Assembly (NCBI GenBank): GCA_039000515.1
Contig: JBCFYV010011135.1
Coordinates: 4,761,339-4,825,338, forward strand
From: Timema cristinae
Lineage: Eukaryota > Arthropoda > Insecta > Phasmatodea > Timematidae
Direction: 5' to 3'
Length of the DNA stretch: 64,000 nucleotides
The notes beneath the pieces are model-generated. The model saw only the letters and a program-made list of their open reading frames with translations. It ran no database searches and was not told the DNA's origin. Below are positions 10,701 through 22,414 of the stretch, piece after piece (positions within the stretch are counted from its first letter, which is position 1; the number at the start of each line of letters is the position of its first letter). The position numbers and the translations under genes are program-made.

Positions 10701-13700
10701 GGTACCCACTAGGTAGTGATATCAGGAGAGTAGGAGAGCTAGGTGGTACCCACTAGGTAGTGATATCAGGAGAGTAGGAGAGCGAGGTGGTACCCACTAA
10801 GCTAGTGATATCAGGAGAGTAGGAGAAGTGCAGGTGGTACCCACTTGTAGTGATATCAGGAGAGTAGGAGATGCAGGTGGTACCCACTAGTAGTGATATC
10901 AGGAGAGTAGGAGATGCGAGGTGTACCCACTAGGTAGTGATATCAGGAGAGTAGGAGAGGCTAGGTGGTACCCACTAGGTAGTGATATCAGGAGAGTAGG
11001 AGAGGCTAGGTGGTACCCACTAGCTAGTGATATCAGGAGAGTAGGAGAGGCTAGGTGGTACCCAATAGTAGTGATATCAGGAAGTAGGAGATGCGAGGTG
11101 GTACCCACTAGGTAGTGATATCAGGAGAGTAGGAGAGGCTAGGTGGTACCCACTAGGTAGTGATATCAGGAGAGTAGGAGAGGCTAGGTGGTACCCACTA
11201 GGTAGTGATATCAGGAGAGTAGGAATGCGAGGTGGTACCCACTAGGTAGTGATATCAGGAGAGTAGGAGATGCGAGGTGGTACCCACTAGGTAGTGATAT
11301 CAGGAGAGTAGAGAGCGAGGTGGTACCCACTAGTAGTGATATCAGGAGAGTGGGAGAGGCTAGGTGGTACCCACTAGTATGTGATATCAGGAGAGTAGGA
11401 GAGGCTAGGTGGTACCCACTAGTAGTGATATCAGGAGAGTAGGAGAGGCTAGGTGGTACCCACTAGTAGTGATATCAGGAGAGTAGGAGAGGCTAGGTGG
11501 TACCCACTAGTAGTGATATCAGGAGAGTAGGAGATGCAGGTGGTACCCACTAGTAGTGATATCAGGAGAGTAGGAGATGCGAGGTGGTACCCACTAGCTA
11601 GTGATATCAGGAGAGTAGGAGAGGCTGGGTGGTACCCACTAGTAGTGATATCAGGAGAGTAGGAGATGCGAGGTGGTACCCACTAGTAGTGATATCAGAG
11701 AGTAGGAGAGCAGGTGTTACCCACTAGTAGTGATATCAGGAGAGTAGGAGAGCAGGTGGTACCCACTAGGTAGTGATATCAGGAGAGTAGAGAGCAGGTG
11801 GTACCCACTAGCTAGTGATATCAGGAGAGTAGAGATGCGAGGTGGTACCCACTAGGTAGTGATATCAGGAGAGTAGAGATGGAGGTGGTACCCACTAGTA
11901 GTGATATCAGGAGAGTAGAGATGAGGTGGTAACTCAACTATGTATGATATCAGGAGAGTAGAGATGCGAGGTGGTACCCACTAGGTAGTGATATCAGGAG
12001 AGTAGGAGAGGCTAGGTGGTTACCCACTAGGTAGTGATATCAGGAGAGTAGGAGATGCGAGGTGGTACCCACTAGTAGTGATATCAGGAGAGTAGGAGAG
12101 GCTGGTGGTACCCACTAGCTAGTGATATCAGATGAGAGTACCACTAGTAGTGACAGAGAGTAGGAGCTAGGTGGTACCCACTAGGTAGTGATATCAGGAG
12201 AGTAGGAGATGCTAGGTGGTACCCACTAGGTAGTGATATCAGGAGAGTAGGAGATGCGAGGTGGTACCCACTAGTAGTGATATCAGGAGAGTAGGAGAGG
12301 CTAGGTGGTACCCACTAGTAGTGATATCAGGAGAGTAGGAGATGCGAGGTGGTACCCACTAGGTAGTGATATCAGGAGAGTAGAGAGGCTAGTGTACCCA
12401 TAGGTAGTGATATCAGGAGAGTAGGAGAGCAGGTGGTACCCACTAGGTAGTGATATCAGGAGAGTAGGAGATGCGAGGTGGTACCCACTAGGTAGTGATA
12501 TCAGGAGAGTAGGAGATGCGAGGTGGTACCCACTAGGTAGTGATATCAGGAGAGTAGGAGAGGCTAGGTGGTACCCACTAGGTAGTGATATCAGGAAGTA
12601 GGAGAGGCTAGGTGGTACCCATAGGTAGTGATATCAGGAGAGTAGGAGAGGCTAGGTGGTACCCACTAGTAGTGATATCAGGAGAGTAGGAGAGCAGGTG
12701 GTACCCACTAGCTAGTGATATCAGGAGAGTAGGAGATGCTAGGTGGTACCCACTAGTAGTGATATCGAGAGAGTGAAGGAAGATGCAGGTGGTACCCACT
12801 AGGTAGTGATATCAGGAGAGTAGGAAGCTAGGTGGTACCCACTAGGTAGTGATATCAGGAGAGTAGGAGATGCAGGTGGTACCCACTAGGTAGTGATATC
12901 AGGAGAGTAGGAGATGCGAGGTGGTACCCACTAGTAGTGATATCAGGAGAGTAGGAGAGGCTAGGTGGTACCCACTAGGTAGTGATATCAGGAGAGTAGG
13001 AGAGGCTAGGTGGTACCCACTAGGTAGTGATATCAGGAGAGTAGGAGATGCGAGGTGGTACCCACTAGGTAGTGATATCAGGAGAGTAGGAGATGCGAGG
13101 TGGTACCCACTAGGTAGTGATATCAGGAGAGTAGGAGATGCAGGTGGTACCCACTAGGTAGTGATATCAGGAGAGTAGGAGAGGCTAGGTGGTACCCACT
13201 AGCTAGTGATATCAGGAGAGTAGGAGAGCGAGGTGGTACCCACTAGTAGTGATATCAGGAGAGTAGGAGAGGCTAGGTGGTACCCACTAGGTAGTGATAT
13301 CAGGAGAGTAGAGAGCGAGGTGGTACCCACTAGGTAGTGATATCAGGAGAGTAGGAGAGGCAGGTGGTACCCACTAGTAGTGATATCAGGAGAGTAGGAG
13401 AGGCTAGGTGGTACCCACTAGCTAGTGATATCAGGAGAGTAGGAAATGCGAGGTGGTACCCACTAGGTAGTGATATCAGGAGAGTAGGAGATGCGAGGTG
13501 GTACCCACTAGGTAGTGATATCAGGAGAGTAGGAGATGCGAGGTGGTACCCACTAGGTAGTGATATCAGGAGAGTAGGAGAGGCTAGGTGGTACCCACTA
13601 GGTAGTGATATCAGGAGAGTAGGAGATGCGAGGTGGTACCCACTAGGTAGTGATATCAGGAGAGTAGGAGAGGCTAGGTGGTACCCACTAGGTAGTGATA

Positions 13701-13970
13701 TCAGGAGAGTAGGAGAGGCTAGGTGGTACCCACTAGGTAGTGATATCAGGAGAGTAGGAGAGGCTAGGTGGTACCCACTAGGTAGTGATATCATGAGAGT
13801 AGGAGATGCGAGGTGGTACCCACTAGGTAGTGATATCAGGAGAGTAGGAGATGCGAGGTGGTACCCACTAGGTAGTGATATCAGGAGAGTAGGAGATGCA
13901 AGGTGGTACCCACTAGGTAGTGATATCAGGAGAGTAGGAGAGGCTAGGTGGTACCCACTAGGTAGTGATA
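7786..13970. repeat. 45-bp satellite array, about 137 copies, 6.2 kb
   Basis: Tandem copies of a 45-bp unit containing GATATC (EcoRV), AGGAGAGTAGGAG, GGTGGTACCCAC and a junction TAG(G/C)TAG. With the C variant the junction is a 12-bp palindrome, CACTAGCTAGTG. Two main unit types alternate irregularly: GAGATGCGAGG and GAGAGGCTAGG. Because 45 is divisible by three, long artefact ORFs appear on both strands (for example 13330-13992 and 13364-14005). They encode a 15-residue repeat and are not taken as genes. The first kilobase has many 1-2 base indels, while 13.3-13.97 kb is almost perfectly regular. The array lies wholly inside a MED25 intron. Confidence 0.97.
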
Positions 13971-14239
13971 CTACATTGATGATCACGTGCATTGTTAACT
14001 CATAGCATTGTCAACATGGTTTTGTGATTTTGGAACTCCTGTTTTTTGTTATTGCTTCAGGTTATAATCTGTTAATCTTTTCTACTCTCCCATTAAAGGT
14101 AATTGACTGCCTGTTATCAACTGCTTCATGTCCAGGAGAACAATCTTAGCATCCTAATCACAAAACATTCTGACATACCGAACACATTTTTGAACTAATG
14201 TATCTTAATTTATGTTCAACTAAAGTTGTGTTTTTTTAG

Positions 14240-14455
14240 AACAATGATCGGCAGCAACAGCCAAGTTCAACTGGAGGTGGAGGAGGGGGTAGTAATCTGA
14301 ATCGCACCCAGGGGATGATGAGCACAGGGCCCCAACGACCACAATTTGACCACATTGAAGCAGCCAGACAGCAAAACCTGGCTAAGATACAACAGCTAAG
14401 ACAAACGTTGGAAGCAGCTCAGCAACAAGAACTACAATACAAGTCTCAGTTAGAG
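14240..14455 (+). CDS. MED25-like exon, Gln-rich with first coiled-coil repeat
   Basis: Acceptor TTTTTTTAG at 14231-14239, donor GAG|GTGCAC; 72 codons in phase 0. It begins with NNDRQQQPSSTGGGGGGS, then a polar segment with GPQRPQFDHIEAARQQNLAK, and ends with a helical segment (IQQLRQTLEAAQQQELQYK). The helical end is repeated almost exactly by the whole of the next exon. Clean GT-AG borders, phase match and codon content make this a confident exon. The gene name rests on the later LxxLL exon. Confidence 0.8.
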
Positions 14456-14685
14456 GTGCACACTCTTCATTTAAAAACCCATTAAGTCTGTATATTTTTA
14501 AGAAAAAATGTTCTAATTTATGGGCTCATTTCTTATGTTTACATGAATGACAATTTCTGGACACTTTGTGAAATATTTACTAATTATATTACAGGGGGAA
14601 ATCTCAGACATTTAGATTATCCAAGTTGTGTTTAAAATGTGCAATATGTTTACAGTTCTATACCCTAATAATACTCTTGTTGCAG

Positions 14686-14772
14686 ATATACAATCACATG
14701 AAAATACAGCAACTACAGCAAAACCTTGAAGTTGCACAGCAACAAGAAATGCAATATAAGGCACAAATGGAG
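14686..14772 (+). CDS. MED25-like small exon, second coiled-coil repeat
   Basis: A 29-codon exon with acceptor TTGTTGCAG and donor GAG|GTAAAA, phase 0 at both ends. It reads IYNHMKIQQLQQNLEVAQQQ followed by EMQYKAQME. Residues 6-29 match the last 24 residues of the preceding exon at most positions (KIQQL, then LE.AQQQE.QYK.Q.E). This indicates an internal duplication of a helical Q-rich unit, either by exon duplication or slippage. Its symmetrical phase means it could be skipped without changing the frame. Confidence 0.8.
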
Positions 14773-15155
14773 GTAAAAACATAGCTATTTTGAATGGCTT
14801 CTTTCATACACTTTGTTTTTGCTTAGTTATTTTTCAACATATTCTTGATATATTTTACAGTTCATCCATATAGACTTTGTTCTATTAAACTTACAATAAC
14901 CAACACATTATTGAAGCTCTGCTATTATATATTTCATACCTTTGTGAAGAATAATGTGAATAGCTTATAAATTAAATCAAGTTTGTAGTTTGACTTTGAT
15001 TAATCAAACACTTTTTCATAAATTGTAATTACCTCTCAAAATTTAATATCAAAAGGAAAATATATATTATATTTTTAATGAATTAGAAAAGGGTTTTGAT
15101 CCCTCAACAACAATTGTAAATACTTTTAAAAATGATACTAACTGTTTTGTTGCAG

Positions 15156-15332
15156 CAAGAACAACAGAAAATGTTACGAGCTCAGTTGCAGCAGATGACA
15201 CAACAGCAGCAGCGGCAGATGAACCCACAAGGAATGCAGAACACGCAACAGCAACAGTCAAACCAGCAACAACAAAGGATGATGCGACCACAACTCGCCA
15301 ACAACCCTGGTCTAAGACACCTGTTGCAGCAA
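15156..15332 (+). CDS. MED25-like exon with LRHLL nuclear-receptor box
   Basis: Acceptor TTGTTGCAG, donor CAA|GTAAGT, 59 codons, phase 0. It encodes a Q/M-rich stretch (LRAQLQQMTQQQQRQM) and then MMRPQLANNPGLRHLLQQ. The LRHLL motif is at 15312-15326. From memory, human MED25 has a similar arrangement just before its C-terminal tail: an RPQ motif, then NP, then an LxxLL box (LRSLL) used for contact with nuclear receptors. This shared order is the main reason for the MED25 call. Another Q-rich coactivator remains possible. Confidence 0.7.
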
Positions 15333-15859
15333 GTAAGTTCACATCTAACATCAATACAAGCTTCATGAATCGTTGCAATCCACTTTCAAAATATCTTACT
15401 TACGACTTAACTTTATATTAATGCTATTTAACACCAAAACTTATAGTATATCTGGTGGAATCTTAGTAGAAAGGTATATTTAAAAAATCAAATCTTATTT
15501 TATTTGCTTTTGACAATTTATTTTACATCTATTATTGTTTCCAGCCTGTGGTCAGTTTTTATTCAAGTCATATATTTTCCACTATCGACTTGCTAGGTCT
15601 GTCATAACTTCATATGCCTTTTAATCAGAGCCCGGGATTTTTTACTCTAAGAAATATAAAAAATGCTCCTAAAATCAATAATACGTTTAAAATTTAATTA
15701 TTATTATTGTCTGATTATGGTAATGTGGGAATCCTGCAAAAGGAGAAATAAATTAATAAATATTGTATAACCAATCTGCCCACTAAAAATGATAAAATAG
15801 GCAGAACATTTGTGTGCACATGAGAATGATATAGAGATGAAAGAACATCTTAGATTTAC

Positions 15860-17244
15860 CTTATTCTGCATTGCAATGCAAAATGAAGGTCATCTTCAGA
15901 TTCTCAGGTGTGAATGATCAGCAATTATCAGCCAAGAGGTTTTTGTACCTGGAGAAGCTGCGCTCCACATCCACAGATGTTATTGGAGCATACTTGAAGT
16001 ATGAAATGTCACCCGGCTATATGTCCTCTTCAATTTCTTATAAAGAGTCATTTTTACCGGTGATTATGTCAGCAATTTTACACACTGTTTTGAATCCCAA
16101 ATTTTTTATCAACACTTCTTTCCTAAGTTTGTTATGGTTACAGTCAAACTACTGAAATTAGCTTTGATATACACCAAGTTTTCCTCAATTTTGTGGTCTG
16201 AGAGCATATCTTGTGCAATCTTGATAGATACGGCCTCTTCACTGTCAAATCTGTTCACAACTGTTTTTAAAACACGAATATGGTCACAATGATGGAAACA
16301 CTCATGAAGCCATATGCACCATCGTGTAATTATTGGCTGAGGTGGTAAGGGTACCTCCAGTGCCACCATCTTGAAATCAAGTACTCTAGATGTCGCTTTC
16401 AAGAATACTTCTTTAATGTTTAACACGAGTTGGTCAACATTTCCTCTTTAACGACTCGGTGAACTTCATGAGTGACGCATGTTACATGAGTAATTTTAGA
16501 ATATAATGCTTTAATTACAGTTGCTGCTTTGACCATATACGGTGAAGCATCACAAAAATAAGAACATAATCATGCCTAATACCGCCAAGCCAAAGTAGAA
16601 ACATGGATTTTTAAAACAACTTGCTGATTGTGGAGTGGTTGGCTTTATCCAAGATCTCTGTATTCAAGAGTTCCAATAACTACGTTACCTGAATAGTGGC
16701 CTTGTACATCTATTGTCACATCAATTGATACCCAGATTTTTTCCAGCACACATTGCTTCGTATTTTATCTAGAGTTTTATCATAGCTCAAGCTCACATAG
16801 CTTTTACGCAAAGTAGATTTATCTGGTAGAATTATTCGTGTGTCTTTCTAAAAACTCACGAACTTTAGGGTGATTTACTTTTCCGAGTGGAATATTAGCT
16901 GTCAACAATACTTCACACAACTCTTGATTAAAAGGAGATGATTTGGTTTTGGATGTTGAAGCCCTTAGGAACAGCAATCTTTGAGTTAATTTTTTTGTTG
17001 CTGTTCGCTCTAAAGCATTCTTATGTTTCTCACGGCTGATATTCTTAGTAACAGAAAACCTTTTTTCTGCTGAAACTGTCGACTCGCACAATTTACAAAA
17101 TAATACTCTCCCGTCTGTGGAATAAACACTTTCACCAAACTCATTAACTAACTGTCGTAAATGGGAAGATTGAGATGGTTTAATTTTCAGCATCCTGCTC
17201 ACTTGGAAATACAAAAATATATGAAAGTACAACAGGCTTAACAT
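15860..17244 (-). pseudogene. hAT-family transposase remnant (CGGBP1-like)
   Basis: Minus-strand pieces fall in the order expected for a hAT transposase. At 17190-16819 there is an N-terminal part with a BED-type zinc finger (VLFCKLCESTVSAEKR, then a His-rich KHKNALER), followed by HPKVREFLERH. At about 16740-16690 comes IDVTIDVQGHYSGNVVIGT. At 16426-16109 a core segment contains PIITRWCIWLHE. At 16060-15880 is the C-terminal dimerisation region with TSVDVERSFSRYKNLLADN. Several in-frame stops and frame changes show it is dead. The family resembles the hAT elements that gave rise to vertebrate CGGBP1. Its terminal inverted repeats were not found. It lies antisense in the large MED25 intron. 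Confidence 0.7.
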
Positions 17245-17834
17245 GAAACTCTTGGGGGTTGCGCAGTGGAAAAAAAAAAGTACACATGCGCGGACCAGTT
17301 CAAGGACAAGTGAACGTTGTCACTGCTAGGAAAGTATCCCTCCCTCTCCTCTTTCCATCCCTTCCTGTGTGGCCACTCACCAGCAGTAGTAGGTCAACTA
17401 GCTTGAGAGATACAATTTAAACTGAAACTAATCTACTCAACTAACAGCCACATTATAAACAATTGTGACTGTACTACTGAGGTAGACAAACCTTACATAC
17501 AAAGCTCGCCAGTTATCCAGCACTGGAGTTTTCCATTGAAACATAAACAAGATAATCTAAAAATATATGTACTCTTCCTTCTTAGTTTCTTTCGTATTTA
17601 GTACTGCTCTGTCAGAAAACATTAGGCTATGCTCATTGTTTATGTTCGGCCTTACACTGTAAAAACCCCTGAAAATGCAAAAATATGCCCAAGAAAAAAG
17701 ATGATATCAGTGTGTTATAAAATGTGTTTATATACAAGTTAGCATTGCAATTGACTTCACAGAAAAAAGATGCAATGTCATCAACTTCCGGGCCCTGCTT
17801 ATAATATACCTTAAGACTAGGACAGGCACAATAT

Positions 17835-17985
17835 CCAGTCCCCAACCATTAATTCATCACTGTGGAGGGGTAAACTCTCATTTCACCAATGATGAATTTT
17901 TCGGCCTTGCCTAGAATCTAACCCGGGACTCTAATCTCAATAAACATAACATGCTACCAATTGAGATACAGTGTCAAACGCTTTT
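17835..17985 (-). mobile_element. tRNA-derived SINE fragment, third type
   Basis: On the minus strand the start reads like a tRNA: A-box TATCTCAATTGGTAGCA near 17975 and a B-box-like CCCGGGTTAGATTCTA near 17925. The short non-tRNA body contains GGTGAAATGAGAGTTTACCC. The same family recurs at 38890-39050. It has neither the head nor the tail of the other SINEs. Confidence 0.55.
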
Positions 17986-18106
17986 GACACTGAAAAAGTA
18001 AATTTATTACTATGTTATCAGCATTAATATTATTTGTCAAAAGTGACATATTCAGATCATATGACAGTTTGTGATTCAAAAAACTTATAGTTACTTTTGT
18101 AACTAT

Positions 18107-18610
18107 CAGGTACCTCCCTACCTTTGTATGACAATCACTCTGTACTTACTTGCCATTAACAGCAGGTACCTCCCTACCTTTGTATGACAATCACTCTGTA
18201 CTTACTTGCCATTAACATCAGGTACCTCCCTACCTTTGTATGACAATCACTCTGTACTTACTTGCCATTAACATCAGGTACCTCCCTACCTTTGTATGAC
18301 AATCACTCTGTACTTACTTGCCATTAACATCAGGTACCTCCCTACCTTTGTATGACAATCACTCTGTACTTACTCGCCATTAACATCAGGTACCTCCCTA
18401 CCTTTGTATGACAATCACTCTGTACTTACTTGCCATTAACATCAGGTACCTCCCTACCTTTGTATGACAATCACTCTGTACTTACTCGCCATTAACATCA
18501 GGTACCTCCCTACCTTTGTATGACAATCACTCTGTACTTACTCGCCATTAACATCAGGTACCTCCCTACCTTTGTATGACAATCACACTGTACTTACTTG
18601 CCATTAACAT
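18107..18610. repeat. 56-bp tandem repeat, exactly 9 copies
   Basis: Nine head-to-tail copies of a 56-bp unit starting CAGGTACCTCCCTACC and containing GTATGACAATCAC. Copies differ by only a few single bases (TTGCC/TCGCC, AGC/ATC, one CACACTG). The homogeneity means recent amplification or ongoing conversion. It may be length-polymorphic. Confidence 0.97.
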
Positions 18611-20559
18611 CTGTGAAATAAAGAACAGAATTATTTTTATCAAGGTTATTTCTTCCTTCTTTTTCTTTGATTTACTTCTTTACTGTTTGTTATTCTTTGA
18701 AACCAAGTAATCAATTAAAGTGATAGTTATGGTTTTAATGGATGAAAGAATAAACAACCTTCACTTACTCAAGGCTGTATAGTAAAAGACTTGTGAAACT
18801 AAAAAATAAACAACTTTGTTATGAGATTGTTGTATCAGTGTTTTTAAATTCATGTAATCCTTAGTTGATGCTAGTATTGCCAGGGTTTAGTTTGTTGCTA
18901 ACATGGCACAACAGCTATGTGATTTGAGCATTTATATTGTCTTAAGCTAAGATTGTTGTGAATGTGGGCTAAGCACCTGTCTCCATCGGGCACTCGTTTT
19001 TTTATTACTTTGGCAACACTTACAGTATTTATCCGAATCCAAGACAACCCCCAGTTTTTCAATGGTTTTGTATAGAGTTTTATAAAGTGGTATTTATTTT
19101 ATCATGAATGGTAGACTTATTTGGTAATACTTTCAATTTTTTTACAAAACAAAACACCGACGTTGACTTAAAATCTAATTAGGGTTGTAGAATTACTTGG
19201 ATTTTTTTTTGTCACAAATATTGCTTTTGCAAAAGAAGGTTAACTTTGAAAAAGTTTCATAAAAACAATGAGAAGATAATTTTTACTATAACAAGAAATA
19301 ATTGTTAGTGAAAATCCGAGTCTCATACATACCCTACTCCCCCTAAATACGAATATTGGATGCAAACATTAACAAGCTATATACAGAAAATAGAATAATA
19401 TAAAGTAAAGAGATAGTAAGAAATCAAAGGATAAATATGTAACAAACTTGCTTTTAAAAGGAAAAGATAAACACATTTCACATGTTACAAAAAATCTAAC
19501 TGATGAACACGTCTGCTGTGATTTACCATAAAAGTTAGCCGCCATGACAGCCAAGCGTAAAAAATTAGTGATAGTTAAACAAGCAGCTTTATTCTTATTT
19601 AGAAACCAATGTATTAGGAACATCTTATCAATAATAATTTACTTGATATTATTCAACAGTTAGATAGTTTGTGGAGTTTCGCGAATTAAAACTAAAGTTC
19701 AGCATTGCTAAAATTGTCTAATAAACTCTATGTATCATTGATTATCAAGCTCGATTTTCTGATTCTCGATTCTGATTCTTAAACCTTTTTTTTTTCAGGC
19801 ATCCAACCTCATGTACAAAATTTAGGTATTCAACTTTAAAACAAACCAAAAAACTAAAAAAAAAACTTTCATGGTCATACTTTTTTTTTACAAAGAAAAA
19901 ATCATTTTTATTAAGTATTAAATCATATAATCAAAATAATTAGGAATTACATTATAGTAAACATGTATTATTACCTACAAATAAAGCCTCATTGAATAAT
20001 ATATTTGTTAATCAAAGAGTTAAAAAGTCATAATAAACCGTTGTTAAGTACACAAGTCTATTCAATTCACCAAATAGGATTGTTGAATGAAAGTGCACTG
20101 TTTTGAATTAATGGCATTGGAAAGAAAACTTAAGTACCATACTGGTAGCAAGTAAACAAACAAGATAATAATAGTAATAATAATAAAATAAAGATAATAA
20201 AATGTTAGAATATTAGGAAAATGGTAGAGCACAAATAAAAGTAAAACCACTAACACATATTTACACACACATCAATATTTCGATGCTATTATAACATATT
20301 CCTCGAGTCAAACAGATCAATCAACGTGGTTTTTATATAATCGAAATTATAAATTTATTAAATATAAGAGAATGGATGTAATTAAGAAGTGTAAACGGGA
20401 AAACCTGAAACAAGCTCTAAACATTCACATCTTTTAATCATGTTGCTATGTTATCAGGAAAATTTTAATTTCAATTTTAACATGTTTCTTATGTAGTTCA
20501 ACATCAATATGTTTACATTGTTTAACAGTCCTTGTTATTTACTTACTATATTTTATTAA

Positions 20560-21240
20560 TTTATCATTCTTGTAATTAGTCAAAAACCAACTTATTATTA
20601 ATCACATTTCATTACTCTCATCATTTGTTGTAAATGCATAATTGTCCTTGTTGACTGTTTTTAATTTTTATTAAATTGATCTCATGTAACAATACTCCTG
20701 TTCAGTTTAACTATTTACCACTTCTATTTTGATAATTTCTCAAAATGTTTTAAAAATAATTTCATCTCTTTAATTGAACCCTGTTCACTTATTGGTTTCC
20801 TACTTTTAAATTCAAATTGCTTTTGATCTGTTTATAAATGACACTTAAGAAAATCATTTATGGCATATTAAGTGTATAGTTCCTGTCATATCAATAGGTA
20901 ATTAATAATTTTTTTATACTGCATTTTTGCCTTTGTTGACTGTTTCCTAAATTCTTGTAAACTGATAATTTATTAATTGTTATTTGTGTTAAAACTCTAA
21001 TTTGTCACTAAATATTTACAATTCTTTTTTTTATATAATTCTAAAAAAATGCTAATCTCATTTTTTAAGAATCTTGTTCAACTACTGGTTTTTTCCTATT
21101 TTTAATTAAAATTGCTCTTGATTAATTTCTAAGTGAGACTTAGGTGAATAATTTATGTACTTACATGTGATTAAATTCCTGATATATCAATTTTTAACCT
21201 TGAATAATTAATTATTTATTACTTTCATCAATTCATATTC
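20560..21240. repeat. Diverged direct duplication of about 300 bp
   Basis: Two AT-rich copies in tandem share landmarks in the same order. These are CCTTTGTTGACTGTTT (or CCTTGTTGACTGTTT), TCTCTTTAATTGAACC..GTTCA against TTTTTAAGAATCTTGTTCA, then TTTTGATCTGTTTATAAATG against CTTGATTAATTTCTAAGTG, then CCTG(T/A)(C/T)ATATCAAT. Copy 1 is about 20640-20905 and copy 2 about 20930-21195. No coding capacity. Confidence 0.55.
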
Positions 21241-21580
21241 TCAATTGACTACATATATTCTCCACTTTTATTCTTTTTCATTTCTTTATGTTAATTGACT
21301 CTGAAGTGTAACAACTAATTAACCAATTGTCATTTTACCAAGTACTTTCCTTATGATTCTCAACAAAATCTTTGTTTAATGTAAAGGATCTTTAATGTTT
21401 ACTGTCTTAATTTGATATTCACTTAGTAGGCTTATTAGAAAATAATAGTAAAAACAATTTTATAATCCATGCATAGAGCTGATACCATAGAAAGGGAATT
21501 ATTGGCCTAGACTCTAGAGTGACATAATATTTAGTAAACAAGAGAAAAATGGCGCCAAACTGCTATTTTCAATTAAACAT

Positions 21581-21751
21581 TGAAAGGAGGATAGAAGGGC
21601 AAGACCTACACATTTACCAGGAAACTGTAGGTCACATTGTCCGCAGTTAAAACATCAAATGGACTATGGCAGCATGGTTAGAGGGAGATCATGACTTTGT
21701 GACTTACAGATTTTTATTAAGTCTGAAGGCCTTACCCTTCTATCCTCCTTT
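21581..21751. repeat. Imperfect inverted repeat (hairpin)
   Basis: AAAGGAGGATAGAAGGGCAAG near 21581 and its near-perfect complement CTTACCCTTCTATCCTCCTTTT near 21730 are separated by about 115 bases. It may be the ends of a small MITE or a fold-back sequence. No target duplication was seen. Confidence 0.5.
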
Positions 21752-22212
21752 TACTGTTTGACTTATAAGATATAGTGATGTATACATATATTTTTTAAAT
21801 TTATTAAATCATTAAATAATATTTTTTAAATAATATTTAATTGGCTTTAATTGGCCTACAAAGCTGTAAACTACCACACCCTTCACACATAGTGTTTAAA
21901 ATGTCTAGTTAGTTTTCATAAACAAAAATGGATGATCTATGTTCATAGTTTATTCATTTGCAAGTTTTTGTTTTAAAACCACATGCATCATCACACATTA
22001 AGTGTTAATGTGGTTCACAAATTACTCTGGTTGTACTGAAAACTCTCTCAGAAAAATCGGTGACAGGTGTTGCTGGTAAATACTTTTTAATTAATGTAGC
22101 CAAATTTTTAGGAATGGGTTTCCCATAATATCTGCGTATATATGTAAAAATCTGCCACGACTGCCACACACATATTCCTTTCTTGGTATTGTTCAGCCCT
22201 TGTGTCTTCCCT

Positions 22213-22414
22213 CCATGCCAACCACTCTCTCTACTGCATGGGGCGCTTCACAGACCATGTTCTCCATGCCAACCACTCTCTCTACTGCATGGGCGCTTCA
22301 CAGACCATGTTCTCCATGCCAACCACTCTCTCTACTGCATGGGCGCTTCACAGACCATTTCTCCATGCCAACCACTCTCTCTACTGCATGGGGCGCTTCA
22401 CAGACCATGTTCTC
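22213..22414. repeat. 50-bp tandem repeat, 4 copies
   Basis: Units start at 22213, 22264, 22314 and 22363, so they are 49-51 bp long. The unit contains CCATGCCAACCACTCTC, CTACTGCATGGG and CGCTTCACAGACCAT. Small indels in a G run and a T run separate the copies. ORFs crossing the array are artefacts. Confidence 0.95.

Noticed and set aside
13330..14005. Long ORFs on both strands (220 and 213 codons)
   Set aside because: They are read-through of the 45-bp satellite, whose length is a multiple of three; both strands are open and encode pure repeats.
15132..15378. 103-codon minus-strand ORF
   Set aside because: Antisense shadow of the Q-rich MED25 exon; long antisense frames are usual opposite CAG/CAA runs.
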